Source of the DNA: JBEKCP01 sp049509515
Lineage (GTDB): Bacteria; Planctomycetota; Planctomycetia; Pirellulales; Thermoguttaceae
Direction: 5' to 3'
DNA length: 64,000 nucleotides
Assembly: GCA_049509515.1 (NCBI GenBank)
Contig: JBEKZV010000054.1
Span: 1 to 64,000 of the forward strand
Position numbers and translations under genes: made by a program
The notes under the pieces: model-generated
What the model was told of the DNA's origin: nothing
The model's database searches: none
Seen by the model: only the letters and a program-made list of their open reading frames with translations
Shown here: positions 1 through 8,388 of the stretch, in pieces
Layout: every line of letters begins with the position of its first letter
Position numbering within the stretch: position 1 is the first letter of the stretch

Positions 1-1563
1 CAGGACGCAGGCGTTCAAGTAGTAGCCGCGGGCGTTGGGGTGGGCACGGTCGCCGGCGTAGTGCAGGTCCAGGTCCAGTTTCTGCTTCCAGGCCGCCAGC
101 CACGCCATGCCGGCCCCGGCAACGCGGCAGTGCAACCGGCGGGCCATGTCGAGGTTGGCCTGGTACATCGGGGCATAGTTCGCCCGCCGCACCAGGACGT
201 GCCCCGTGGCGAACAGGAGCGTGCGGGCCCCGCTCTTGCGAGTGCACTCGTCGAACTGCCGCACCGACTCGCGGAACGTCGAGCCGGGGTTCTCCGCCAC
301 GTCGATCATCTCCTGCAGGACGACCCAGTCGAAGCCGCCGCGCTCGATCTTCCTGCGGACCAGGCCGTCCTTCCACAGGCCCTCCAGCGACGTGCCGCCC
401 ATCACCACCGCGTCGGCCCGGATCCGCACCTGGCCGGGCGCGAGCGAGTGCGACAGGTCCTCGACGATCTCCGGGATGTCGCAGATGCAGTGCGTTTGAC
501 TGTTGCCCACGAAGAGCACGCGGAGGGTCTTCCCGGGCGGCGGGGCCCGCCGCGGCACGGCCGCGGGGGCCGCCCCGGGTTCGAGCGTCTTCCAGCCCCC
601 CGCGCGGACCACGCCCCGGAACTCGCCGCCGGCCGGGTCGTAGCGCTGGAACAGCTCGCTCTCGTGCATCCGCTTCAGGACGACTTCGCCCCGGCAGATT
701 CGCATCGTGTGGAAGCCGCGGTCTTGCGGCCCGGGCTTGAGCGGGCCCAACTTCAGCGTGAGGTCGCCGAGCGGCTTGCCGTCGGGGGCGAAACGCCGGA
801 TCGTCTCGGCGAACTTGTCGGCGACATAGAGCACGCCCCGGTCATCCACGTCGTAGGCCCCGCTGCCGCCGCCCAACCCGGGCTCGCCCCAGTAGATCCG
901 CGACTCGACGCCCCACAGCTTCTTGCACACGATCTTCCAGCCGGGCGCGTCGAAGCCGAAACAGCGCAGCACGCCTTCGGGTCCCCGTGTGAGCACGTAG
1001 AGCGACTTGGTCCGCTCGCACACGCGGAAATCGCGGATTTCTCCGGCGGGGCCCGCCGGCTCGCGCGGGATCGTGTAGCTGCCGGTCCGCACGCTGTCCG
1101 GCCCGAAACGCACGATGCGGTCGGCGTACTGGTCGCCGGCGTAGAAGTCGCCGCTCGGGCCGGCCTCGACGTTGGAAGGCGCGGAGAACCCCTCCGGGCT
1201 GCCGAGAGAGAAATTGATGAACTTGCCCAGGAGCTGGAAGTCCCTGTCCCACAGCACCACGTTGCGGGCAAAGTGGGCGAAGGCCGCCGCCACAACGCCC
1301 TCGGCGTTGGCCGTCGCATTGACGGGAGTGCCGCTCACCTCGATCCCGACCGGGTTGCTCCCGTCGCGGCCCAGGCGCAGCAGCACGGGCCGCTGCGGCG
1401 AAGTCCGGCCGATCACGTACACCATGCCGTCGCAGCCGACGGTGACGTGGGCCGTCTTGCAGTCGAGTTTGGCCGCCGGACCAGGCGACTCTCCGGCGAC
1501 GGACTGAGAGGGCCAGACGCCGCTGCCGGCCAGCAGCACGAGAAACAAGCCGATATTCCTCAT
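1..1563 (-). CDS. Secreted beta-propeller (NHL-like) protein fused to SGNH hydrolase; C-terminus cut by window edge
   Basis: The frame is open from an ATG at 1563 to the left edge (521 codons, no stop seen). Residues 1-24 form a signal peptide. Residues ~30-330 read as propeller-like repeats with recurring GDFYAGDQ and GVLYVADKF segments, as in NHL/SMP-30-like proteins. From ~residue 345 the protein changes to an SGNH-hydrolase pattern: a block I segment LFVGNSQTHC with a Ser, and near the edge a DRAHPN segment that fits the DxxH catalytic block V. It is probably an exported esterase or deacetylase attached to a binding or sensing propeller. The substrate cannot be told from sequence. It is divergent from the hydrolase gene at 1900. 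Confidence 0.85.
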   Translation of the reverse strand, partial: MRNIGLFLVLLAGSGVWPSQSVAGESPGPAAKLDCKTAHVTVGCDGMVYVIGRTSPQRPVLLRLGRDGSNPVGIEVSGTPVNATANAEGVVAAAFAHFARNVVLWDRDFQLLGKFINFSLGSPEGFSAPSNVEAGPSGDFYAGDQYADRIVRFGPDSVRTGSYTIPREPAGPAGEIRDFRVCERTKSLYVLTRGPEGVLRCFGFDAPGWKIVCKKLWGVESRIYWGEPGLGGGSGAYDVDDRGVLYVADKFAETIRRFAPDGKPLGDLTLKLGPLKPGPQDRGFHTMRICRGEVVLKRMHESELFQRYDPAGGEFRGVVRAGGWKTLEPGAAPAAVPRRAPPPGKTLRVLFVGNSQTHCICDIPEIVEDLSHSLAPGQVRIRADAVVMGGTSLEGLWKDGLVRRKIERGGFDWVVLQEMIDVAENPGSTFRESVRQFDECTRKSGARTLLFATGHVLVRRANYAPMYQANLDMARRLHCRVAGAGMAWLAAWKQKLDLDLHYAGDRAHPNARGYYLNACVL

Positions 1564-1899
1564 CGTTGGTCCCCGACGGCAACCGTTCACGGTTGGCTGG
1601 GAAAACACCCCGCCTCCCCCCGCAGCTTTACGATTGCCGTTATAGCGGCGCCCCGGGCGGATAGCAAGTCTGCTGTGCCTGATCGCCCAAGCTCCGAAGG
1701 AGCGCCCACCAGGCTTCCCCCTCCCTTCCGCCGGCGGTATACTGCCCTCGGATTTGGCGTCGCAGCCGACCGACAGATGGATGCTACGCACATAGCAAGG
1801 ACGTAGTGGTCGTGACCGAAGAGTGAAGAGGACCGCAGAGGTCGGCGGCTTTCACTGTCCGTCGCTTTATGCTGCTGATGACCTGACGGGATCCGAAGC
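1564..1899. other. Divergent intergenic region
   Basis: This 336-bp gap separates two divergently transcribed secreted-protein genes. I see no convincing -35/-10 pair, RNA gene or palindrome, only a weak GGGA ribosome-binding sequence about 10 bases before the ATG at 1900. Confidence 0.5.
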
Positions 1900-4773
1900 A
1901 TGCGGTATTCCCTGAGTTTGGCGATGCTGATGTTGACTGCGGCGCTTGGGGCCCCGGGCGAAGAACGGGGCCTGCCGGATCGCAGCAATCGCTTCCTCGA
2001 CACGCCCTATCCGAAGGCCGAGCTGATGCCGGCCGTCGTCATGGCCGACTCGTTCGAGGATTGGCAGCGGACCCGCAACGACTGGAAGTTCGACCGGGTG
2101 ACGGCCGAGGTCTCGACCGAACACGCCACCGACGGCAAACAAAGCCTGAAGGTGGTCTTCCCGGACCCCACGGCGGCGTTGCGGTATTGCCGCGGCACCC
2201 GCGGTTGGGGCATGACGATCCCCGGCAGCGAAGAGATCCTGGGCCTCCGCGCCCTGCACTACGACGAGCTGCGCCTGGAGGCGTTCAACCCCGGCGGCCC
2301 GGCCAGGCTGGTGGTGACGGCGGCCGTCGACGCCCACGTGGAGTATGACCTGAAAGCCGGCGCCAATTCAGTGGTCATCCCCACCGCCCAGCTCCGCAAG
2401 GAGGTCTATCGGGTCAACGACATCCCCGGCAGCCTGGCGTTCTCGCTGGCCGGCATTTCCGCGCCCAGAACTTTGTTCTTCGATTCCGTGCGGTGGACCG
2501 GCCCGGGGTTGGGCAAGAACTTGATTCGCTACGCCAAATGCCTGCAATTCGGCGAGCCGTATTGCAATCGGCCGTTCTTCCAGGTGATCCGGACCACGAC
2601 CGGCTACAGCCACCAGCGCGGTTTCGGATGGCAGAACCCGACCACGATTCCGCCGCAGCAGTTTCCGCCGGTCAGGGGCGAGCATCTCTCCGGCCGCCGG
2701 CCCGACGACGAGCTGCTGTGGTGCTTCCTCAGCGGCACCGAGTCGCCGCTACTGGTGGATCTGCCGGCCGGCAAATACCGCCTGCACCTGGCGGAGCACG
2801 GGATCGGCTTTTACGAGCAGCGGCCGTGCATGTTCGACCTCTCGCTGCGGATCAACGACGGCCCGCCGCAGGTGCTCCGCCGCGGCGCCCGCAGCTTCGC
2901 CGAAGTCATCCAATTCGAGTACGGGCTGGACCAGACCGACTGGCAGCCGGGCGACGATCCGTGGAGGAAGTATCGCGGGCACCTGGTCCGCCCGCTGGAG
3001 CTGGATTTCGAGAGCAAAGGCGGCACCTGCAAGCTCGACATCTACAGCACTCCCCGCGGGCATGAGAACCTGAGCTTTCTGATTCTCTATCCCTGCGACA
3101 AGGCCCGGGCCGTCGAACCGGAGTTGGCGGCCCTCTGGCAGGACTTGCGCTACCGGTTCCTGGAAGGCTTCGCGCCGGCCACCCGCCGCATGGCGGAGCA
3201 GATGAATTTGCCCGGCCTGCACGACGAATACCTCAACCCCCAGGCGAAGACCAGGCGGCTGGCGGAGCTGGGGCCGACCGAAGTCGAGAAGCAGCAGGGC
3301 GGCATCGTTTACAACCGTGGCGGCGTGGAAGAAGTCTATCCCGATACGATTCCCGGCCGGAGCGAGTGCGGCCGGGAATTCGGGGCCACGGTGCCGCCGG
3401 GGGAGACCGGCTCGCTGGCAGTCAGTCTCTTTGCCCTGAGGGACCTCGAAGAAGTCCGCTTGGAGATCGGCAACTTCCTGGCTGCCAACGGCCGGCGGAT
3501 TTCCAGGCAGAACGCCGACGTCCGCGTCGTCAACTGCATACCGCGGATGACAGGCCAGCAGACGCACGGCGATTGGCGCTACACGGTCATGCCCTGGCAC
3601 CTGGTCCGGCGGCCCGCCGTGGACATGGCCCGCCAGACCTCGCGGCGCTGGTGGGTCAACGTGGCGGTGCCGGCCGGCACGCCCGCCGGAACGTACGTCG
3701 GCACCGCGGTTCTCTCAGGCAAGGGCATGCCGCCAAGCGAGCTGAGACTCAGCCTGGAGGTGCCGCCGTTCAAGCTGGACCCGCTGCCCAAGCGGATCGA
3801 GCAGGGCATGGCGGTCGCCCCGCGGCATTGGAGCGAGTTGGCCGACTGGCGCACGGTCTTTTTCATCCGCACCTGGGTAGTCTACAGCCACATGGACGCC
3901 TTGGAGAAGCCCGAGAACGCCCGGTGGAAGGCCATCTTCGAGCCCGCGCGGAAGGCCCTGGAGGCGCGGGTGCCGGCCGAGTTGGCGATGATGAAGAACG
4001 TCGGGCTGAACTGCGTCTATCTGGGCTCGGCCCCGTGCGACGCCACCTCGCCGGAAACGAAACCGCCGGACTACGGCCTGGAAATCTGGCCCTACAGTCT
4101 GCAAACCGATCACGAGGCGTTCCTCCGCGGCGTCGGCGCCAAGAAAGCCATCTTCAGCGGGCCGTGCTTCCTGCCGAAGCAGACGGAGAAACAGATCCAG
4201 GCGTTCAGCCAGGGCAAGACGGTGCCGGTGGTCATGTCCATGAACAACGACCCTTTCTTCTGGAGCGACGTGCAGCAGGAGGCCGGCATCTACCGCTTCC
4301 AGGCGGGCTTCTTCCTCTGGCGGCTCGGCGCCCGCGGCGGCATTTACGGCCCCTGGTCGCTGGCGTGGCGCGACCCGTACAACCCGTGCGACGGACACGT
4401 GAGCGAATGGGGCGATTTCTGCACCCCCGCGTCCTCAGCGGAGCAACCGGCCTTCAATTCCACGCTGATTCTCGAAGGTCTCCGCGAGGGCATCACCGAC
4501 TACCGCTATGTGGCCATGCTCGAGCGGTTGATCCGGCAGAAGCCCGGCACGCCGGCCGCGCGGGACGCACAAACGTATCTCGCCAAGTTGCGAGAACAGA
4601 TCCGGCCGGAGGCCGACTACTACTTCCAGGCCGTGGGCGACAACCGCGGCTGGGGCGGATGGGACAACACGTGGACCCAAAAGGAGACCGCCTGGAAGGG
4701 GAAGGATTTCGATCGGCAACGGCGCGAACTGGTCAAGCACATCTCGGCCCTGCTGCCGGGAGATGCGAGGTAG
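1900..4773 (+). CDS. Secreted glycoside hydrolase-like protein, GH123/DUF4091 type
   Basis: 957 residues with an N-terminal signal peptide (about 1-20). The first ~200 residues resemble a carbohydrate-binding beta-sandwich. The C-terminal part has the hallmark of the DUF4091/GH123-like catalytic region, including the segment ILEGLREGITDYRYVAMLE, which in this family sits near the end of the barrel. GH123 enzymes cleave beta-N-acetylgalactosaminides, but many DUF4091 proteins are unassigned. The barrel portion (~640-800) looks shorter than in typical members, so activity is uncertain. The neighbourhood is rich in secreted hydrolases, consistent with polysaccharide scavenging. Confidence 0.8.
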   Translation: MRYSLSLAMLMLTAALGAPGEERGLPDRSNRFLDTPYPKAELMPAVVMADSFEDWQRTRNDWKFDRVTAEVSTEHATDGKQSLKVVFPDPTAALRYCRGTRGWGMTIPGSEEILGLRALHYDELRLEAFNPGGPARLVVTAAVDAHVEYDLKAGANSVVIPTAQLRKEVYRVNDIPGSLAFSLAGISAPRTLFFDSVRWTGPGLGKNLIRYAKCLQFGEPYCNRPFFQVIRTTTGYSHQRGFGWQNPTTIPPQQFPPVRGEHLSGRRPDDELLWCFLSGTESPLLVDLPAGKYRLHLAEHGIGFYEQRPCMFDLSLRINDGPPQVLRRGARSFAEVIQFEYGLDQTDWQPGDDPWRKYRGHLVRPLELDFESKGGTCKLDIYSTPRGHENLSFLILYPCDKARAVEPELAALWQDLRYRFLEGFAPATRRMAEQMNLPGLHDEYLNPQAKTRRLAELGPTEVEKQQGGIVYNRGGVEEVYPDTIPGRSECGREFGATVPPGETGSLAVSLFALRDLEEVRLEIGNFLAANGRRISRQNADVRVVNCIPRMTGQQTHGDWRYTVMPWHLVRRPAVDMARQTSRRWWVNVAVPAGTPAGTYVGTAVLSGKGMPPSELRLSLEVPPFKLDPLPKRIEQGMAVAPRHWSELADWRTVFFIRTWVVYSHMDALEKPENARWKAIFEPARKALEARVPAELAMMKNVGLNCVYLGSAPCDATSPETKPPDYGLEIWPYSLQTDHEAFLRGVGAKKAIFSGPCFLPKQTEKQIQAFSQGKTVPVVMSMNNDPFFWSDVQQEAGIYRFQAGFFLWRLGARGGIYGPWSLAWRDPYNPCDGHVSEWGDFCTPASSAEQPAFNSTLILEGLREGITDYRYVAMLERLIRQKPGTPAARDAQTYLAKLREQIRPEADYYFQAVGDNRGWGGWDNTWTQKETAWKGKDFDRQRRELVKHISALLPGDAR

Positions 4774-4856
4774 GTTGCGGAGTTTTGAGCGGCCGGCCCC
4801 TGCTGGCCAACGGGCGCGTGGGGGCGTACCTGCGCCCTTGCGACCCCCAACGCCTG

Positions 4857-4880
4857 CCTCTCCCAGAGGGAGAGGGGAGC
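4857..4880. repeat. Dispersed CTCTCCC/GGGAGAG palindrome
   Basis: Short hairpin of the family found repeatedly in this window (also near 6444, 8215, 8296, 11357, 11441, 49594 and 49645). It lies between two convergent genes, where it may act as a terminator or be a REP-like element. Confidence 0.7.
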
Positions 4881-4895
4881 TTTTGAAATAGCTTC

Positions 4896-5285
4896 CTAGT
4901 GTCCCGAGTCGCCGCTCTCCTGGGCGTGCTGCTTCATGTCGGGAGAGAAGTCAATCGCCACAAACGGCTCATCTCCCACGACCCAGGCGTCGTGGCCCGG
5001 TGGAAGGCTGGCGAAGTCGCCCGGCCCCAAGTCCATCTGCCTGCCGTCGTCCTGGACGATCCGCAGGCGGCCGCTGACGACGTACTGGAGGTGCTGCACC
5101 TGGCAGCTTTCCGTGTTCACGAGGGGGCGGATGTGCTCCGACCACTTCCAGCCGGGCTGAAGCGTCATGCGTGCGACGGTCGTATCTTCGACAGTCACAA
5201 GCTCCAGCTTCCCGTGACCGCAATCCCTGGTTACATCGGGCAAGTCGAGGTTCTTCTTTGCGAACCTGAGAGTTTCGGTAATCAT
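4896..5285 (-). CDS. Small cupin-domain protein
   Basis: 129 residues forming a single cupin barrel: LQPGWKWSEH (first cupin motif) and a second half with LGPGDFASLPPGHDAWV. The usual metal-binding His/Glu set is only partly present (H51-like and downstream H). Such proteins are often sugar or small-molecule binding, isomerase-like or regulatory. The start is well supported by AAAGGAG seven bases upstream of the ATG, and an 18-bp near-palindrome lies just before that. No partner gene identifies its substrate. Confidence 0.85.
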   Translation of the reverse strand: MITETLRFAKKNLDLPDVTRDCGHGKLELVTVEDTTVARMTLQPGWKWSEHIRPLVNTESCQVQHLQYVVSGRLRIVQDDGRQMDLGPGDFASLPPGHDAWVVGDEPFVAIDFSPDMKQHAQESGDSGH

Positions 5286-5656
5286 GATTGGCTCCTTTCA
5301 AATGGCCGAAGAATTATTCGGCGAGAAGCCATTCAGGTGAAGAGCCGGCGGCCGCTATTCTTGCGGCGACGCTCGCACGAAGATGGAAGGAGCCCCTCTC
5401 TGGAGCCATGTCAAATATCAGGCCACTCGCAACGCCTGTCCCGACCCCAACGACCATCGGCCGAAGACCCATCGCTGACGACCGCCCCCTCGCCATGTCT
5501 GCCGGCACTGGTGGGCGCGCATGCGCTCGCAAAAGGGCATCGCACCGGGGCGCGGCCTCGATCCCGCAGGTGCGACCTTGCACCCTTGACCGGTGGCTTC
5601 CGCACCGCTAGCATACGGTTGCGTCGCCACCGAGAGCACGCGGGAGCGCGAAGGCC
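5286..5656. other. Divergent intergenic region with one dyad
   Basis: 371-bp gap between the cupin gene and the nucleotidyltransferase pair. Apart from the dyad at 5305-5322, I see no gene or RNA structure. Confidence 0.5.
5305..5322 (-). promoter_or_regulatory. Dyad upstream of the cupin gene
   Basis: GCCGAA-GAATTA-TTCGGC is a perfect 6-bp inverted repeat with a 6-bp AT-rich centre, 20 bases upstream of the cupin start codon. It could be an operator or a leader hairpin. No regulator can be assigned. Confidence 0.4.
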
Positions 5657-5857
5657 ATGTCGCCCGAAGCAGCCTTACAGCGTCAGATCGAGTGCTACCG
5701 GAAGATGACCGGCGAGCAGCGGGTCATGATCGCTCTGGGCCTGCACGCGCTGTCTTGCGACGTGGCGCGTTCGGGAATCCGGCACCAACACCCCGAGGCC
5801 AGCGACGAAGAAGTCGAGCAACACCTCCGGCGGCGCCTGGAGCTCGCCCGGTCATGA
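5657..5857 (+). CDS. Small protein coupled to nucleotidyltransferase
   Basis: 66 residues, mostly helical and charged, beginning MSPEAALQRQ, with a GAAGG ribosome-binding site. Its stop codon overlaps the start of the next gene by four bases (ATGA at 5854-5857), so the two are probably translationally coupled. I recognise no characterised family. Paired small gene plus minimal nucleotidyltransferase arrangements are often toxin-antitoxin-like, but nothing in this protein proves that. Confidence 0.75.
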   Translation: MSPEAALQRQIECYRKMTGEQRVMIALGLHALSCDVARSGIRHQHPEASDEEVEQHLRRRLELARS

Positions 5858-6426
5858 GAGACGAAAAGGAACTGCTGATCGACTGCCTCCAGCGGCTCAA
5901 TCGGACGGGCCTCCCCTACATGCTCTCCGGGTCCATGGCCAGCAACTACTGGGGAATGCCGCGGTCCACCCATGATCTTGATTTCGTACTGGTCATGCAA
6001 CCCGCGGACGTCCCGGGGATTCTGGACGCCTTCAGCGAAAACTTCTTCCTCCAGCCGCAATTGGTGCAGGATGCCTTCCAGCCGCCGCATCAATTCAACG
6101 CCATCGACGAGCTCTCGTCGCTGAAGGTTGATTTCTGGCTGCTGCGGGACGATCCGTTCGACAGGAACGCTTTTGCCCGGCGCCTAAAGACGACAATCCT
6201 CGACGTGCCTGCCTGGGTTGCCAGTGCGGAGGACATCATCCTTCACCAGCTCTACTGGAACAAGATCGGGCCGTCGGAGCGGCAGCTTTCTGACGTTGCC
6301 GGGGTGTACGCAGTCCAGTCGGGATCGCTGGATGAGGGTTATCTTCGGCAATGGGCGGCCGTGCTGGGCGTCCAGCGCGAATTGGACGACCTCTTGGCCG
6401 GCAAGATCAGGCCGAAAACTACATAG
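5854..6426 (+). CDS. Nucleotidyltransferase-fold protein (AbiEii/minimal NTase-like)
   Basis: 190 residues. The polymerase-beta-type nucleotidyltransferase signature is clear: G26-S27 followed by D41-L-D43, with a third carboxylate near D93 (KVDFW). The DLDFVL arrangement resembles the AbiEii/AbiGii and DUF6036-like NTases. The start was placed at the ATG overlapping the preceding stop because the reading frame further upstream is low-complexity and out of family. It may modify an RNA or protein with NMP, possibly as a toxin or antitoxin. Confidence 0.85.
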   Translation: MRDEKELLIDCLQRLNRTGLPYMLSGSMASNYWGMPRSTHDLDFVLVMQPADVPGILDAFSENFFLQPQLVQDAFQPPHQFNAIDELSSLKVDFWLLRDDPFDRNAFARRLKTTILDVPAWVASAEDIILHQLYWNKIGPSERQLSDVAGVYAVQSGSLDEGYLRQWAAVLGVQRELDDLLAGKIRPKTT

Positions 6427-6443
6427 CGGCCGTCCAACAATTA

Positions 6444-6471
6444 CTCCCCTCTCCCTGAGGGTGAGGGGACC
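6444..6471. repeat. Dispersed CTCTCCC/GAGGGG palindrome
   Basis: Same hairpin family as at 4857, located between the convergent nucleotidyltransferase and HMGL genes. Confidence 0.65.
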
Positions 6472-6495
6472 GTTTTCATCCGCCGGCCAAGCGCC

Positions 6496-7899
6496 TTAGC
6501 ACGCGGAGCGCGGGCCGTATTTCTTCCAGTGCTCCGGCAGGAACTCGCGGACTTTGACCTCCATCTCCTCGTCGCCGATCGAGGTCAGCCGCTTGTGCTG
6601 CTCGTACTGGTCGAGCACCCAGCGGGCCAGCTTGTGCATCTTGATCTTGCTGATGCGGTGCTCCCCCTTGAGGCCGAAGAACTCGTTGACCCAGTGGGCC
6701 ACGCCGTCGGCGCCGCTCTTGTCGGTGATGGCCACCCGCGGCGGGCGGCCCAGCAGGGCGGTCGTGTCGAAGATGTTGTAGATCCGCTCGTCCTGCCGCA
6801 GACCGCCGGCGTGGATGCCGGCGCTGGTGGTGTTGAAACACCGGCCCACCAGCGGGTAGTGGTCGGGGATGGGCATGCCGATCGAGCGCATGTAGTCGGC
6901 CAGCTCGGTAATCACCTGGGTCTCGATGCCGCACAGGTAGCCGCGGAGCGAGATGTATTCGATCAGCGCGCCTTCCAGCGGCGGGTTGCCGGTCCGCTCG
7001 CCGAAGCCGAACAGCGTGGCGTTCAGGGCGTCGCAGCCGTAGAGCCAGGCGGTCGCGGCGTTGGCGTGGACCTTGTGGAAGTCGTTGTGGCCGTGCCATT
7101 CCAGCCGGTCGCTGGGCACGCCCAACTGCTGGTTGAGCTTGTAGATCAGCTTGGGCACGCTCCGCGGCAGCATGGCCCCGGGGAAGCTCACGCCGAAGCC
7201 CATCGTATCGCACAGGCGGATCTTGGCCGAGAGGTGCTCGGGCACCTGCTCGCTCATCCGCAGCAGCCGCTCGCAGAAGGGCAGCACGAAGCCGTCGATG
7301 TCGGCCCGGGTGACGTCTTCCAGGTGGCAGCGGGGGCGGACACCGGCCTCGAAGGCGGCGTCGACGACCTCGCAGAAGGCCTCCAGGCAGTCCTTGCGGC
7401 TCTTGTGCTTCATCTTCTGGAAGATGTGGTAGTCGGAGCAACTGGTGAGGATGCCCGTTTCGCTGAGTCCCGCCTCGCGCACCAGGCGGAAGTCGCCCTT
7501 GTCGGCGCGGATCCAGCCCGTACACTCGGGATACTTGTGCCCCAGGTCGCGGCAGGAATCGAGGGTCCGCCGGTCGTTGGCCGTGTACAGGAAGAACTCG
7601 GTCTGGCGGATGACGCCGTTGGGGCCGCCGAGCTTGGCCATGAGGTCGTAGATGTGTACCATCTGGTCGAGCGTGTACGGCGGCCGGGCCTGCTGCCCGT
7701 CGCGGAACGTCGTGTCGGTGATCACGATGTCCCGCGCGGCCAGGTCGGCCGGGTTGAACTCCACCGGCTTGCCGTCGATGTACTCGACGATCGGGCCGTC
7801 GAAGCGGATCCGCGGCGGCAGGCCGTAATCGAAGGTGTCTTCCAGCAGGTTCGGCTCGGTGCGGTCGACCAGGGGATAGGCTCGGTGTTTGTCGCTCAT
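6496..7899 (-). CDS. HMGL/isopropylmalate-homocitrate synthase-like enzyme
   Basis: 467 residues. The TIM-barrel signatures of the HMG-CoA lyase-like family are intact: DTTFRDGQQ (D62, R66, D67), the metal-binding HGHND, and GERTGNPPLEG. The LeuA C-terminal regulatory domain is absent. These enzymes do Claisen-type condensation or cleavage of 2-oxo acids with an acyl thioester. The gene begins six bases after the acyl carrier protein stop, so an acyl-ACP rather than acyl-CoA substrate is plausible. The pair has no obvious match to leucine, lysine or citramalate pathways in this window. The acceptor 2-oxo acid is unknown. Confidence 0.85.
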   Translation of the reverse strand: MSDKHRAYPLVDRTEPNLLEDTFDYGLPPRIRFDGPIVEYIDGKPVEFNPADLAARDIVITDTTFRDGQQARPPYTLDQMVHIYDLMAKLGGPNGVIRQTEFFLYTANDRRTLDSCRDLGHKYPECTGWIRADKGDFRLVREAGLSETGILTSCSDYHIFQKMKHKSRKDCLEAFCEVVDAAFEAGVRPRCHLEDVTRADIDGFVLPFCERLLRMSEQVPEHLSAKIRLCDTMGFGVSFPGAMLPRSVPKLIYKLNQQLGVPSDRLEWHGHNDFHKVHANAATAWLYGCDALNATLFGFGERTGNPPLEGALIEYISLRGYLCGIETQVITELADYMRSIGMPIPDHYPLVGRCFNTTSAGIHAGGLRQDERIYNIFDTTALLGRPPRVAITDKSGADGVAHWVNEFFGLKGEHRISKIKMHKLARWVLDQYEQHKRLTSIGDEEMEVKVREFLPEHWKKYGPRSAC

Positions 7900-7905
7900 G
7901 ACGGC

Positions 7906-8166
7906 TCAGCCCTCGACTTTCACGCCTTGCTCGCGGCAGGTCTTGGCGATGTAGTCGGCGGCCCCGCCGACGGTCTGCACACCCAGGGCGGCGTCTTCCT
8001 CCATCTCGATGCCGAACTCCTCCTCGAACATGGCGATCAGCTCGATGGACTGGACGCTCTCCGCGCCCAGGTCGCTGGCAAAGGCGTGCTCCGGACGGAT
8101 CTTGCCGGGGTCCAGCCGGAGTACCCGGGAAGTCACGGCAACGACACGGTCTCGAATGTTTGACAT
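7906..8166 (-). CDS. Acyl carrier protein
   Basis: 86 residues with the ACP fold. The phosphopantetheine attachment site is S37 in LGAESVQSIEL, a variant of the usual DSL motif. The ATG at 8166 was chosen because a GGGAG sequence sits about nine bases upstream. A longer frame to 8199 lacks such support. It is co-transcribed with the HMGL enzyme downstream, so it probably serves that enzyme rather than bulk fatty-acid synthesis. Confidence 0.85.
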   Translation of the reverse strand: MSNIRDRVVAVTSRVLRLDPGKIRPEHAFASDLGAESVQSIELIAMFEEEFGIEMEEDAALGVQTVGGAADYIAKTCREQGVKVEG

Positions 8167-8214
8167 GATGGTCTTCTCCCACTCAGTGGCGGTGTTCAAG
8201 TATATGAAATAAGG

Positions 8215-8347
8215 TCCCCTCTCCCTCCGGGAGAGGGTTAGGGTGAGGGCGGGTGGCCGAAAAACTGCTTGTTGTGCTCGCGTGTCTTCTCCATGCCCTC
8301 ACCCCCGGGTACCCACTCGTGGGTGCCTCTCCCGGAGGGAGAGGGGA
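8215..8347. repeat. Pair of inverted CTCTCCC palindromes
   Basis: Two copies of the dispersed hairpin (8215-8250 and 8296-8347) face each other and can also pair with one another. They fill most of the gap between the GlmU-like gene and the acyl carrier protein gene. Confidence 0.7.
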
Positions 8348-8388
8348 GGATTTGCAAAAGTCCAGCTTGGATGGCAATCACTCGGGAA

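Noticed and set aside
40..1806. 588-codon open frame on the plus strand
   Set aside because: It is antisense to the propeller-SGNH gene, which has a signal peptide and domain motifs; the plus-strand frame is Arg/Ala/Pro/His-rich with no family, typical of GC-rich shadow frames.
5593..5853. N-terminal extension of the nucleotidyltransferase frame
   Set aside because: The extra 87 residues are not family-like and overlap the coupled small gene; the ATGA start is better.
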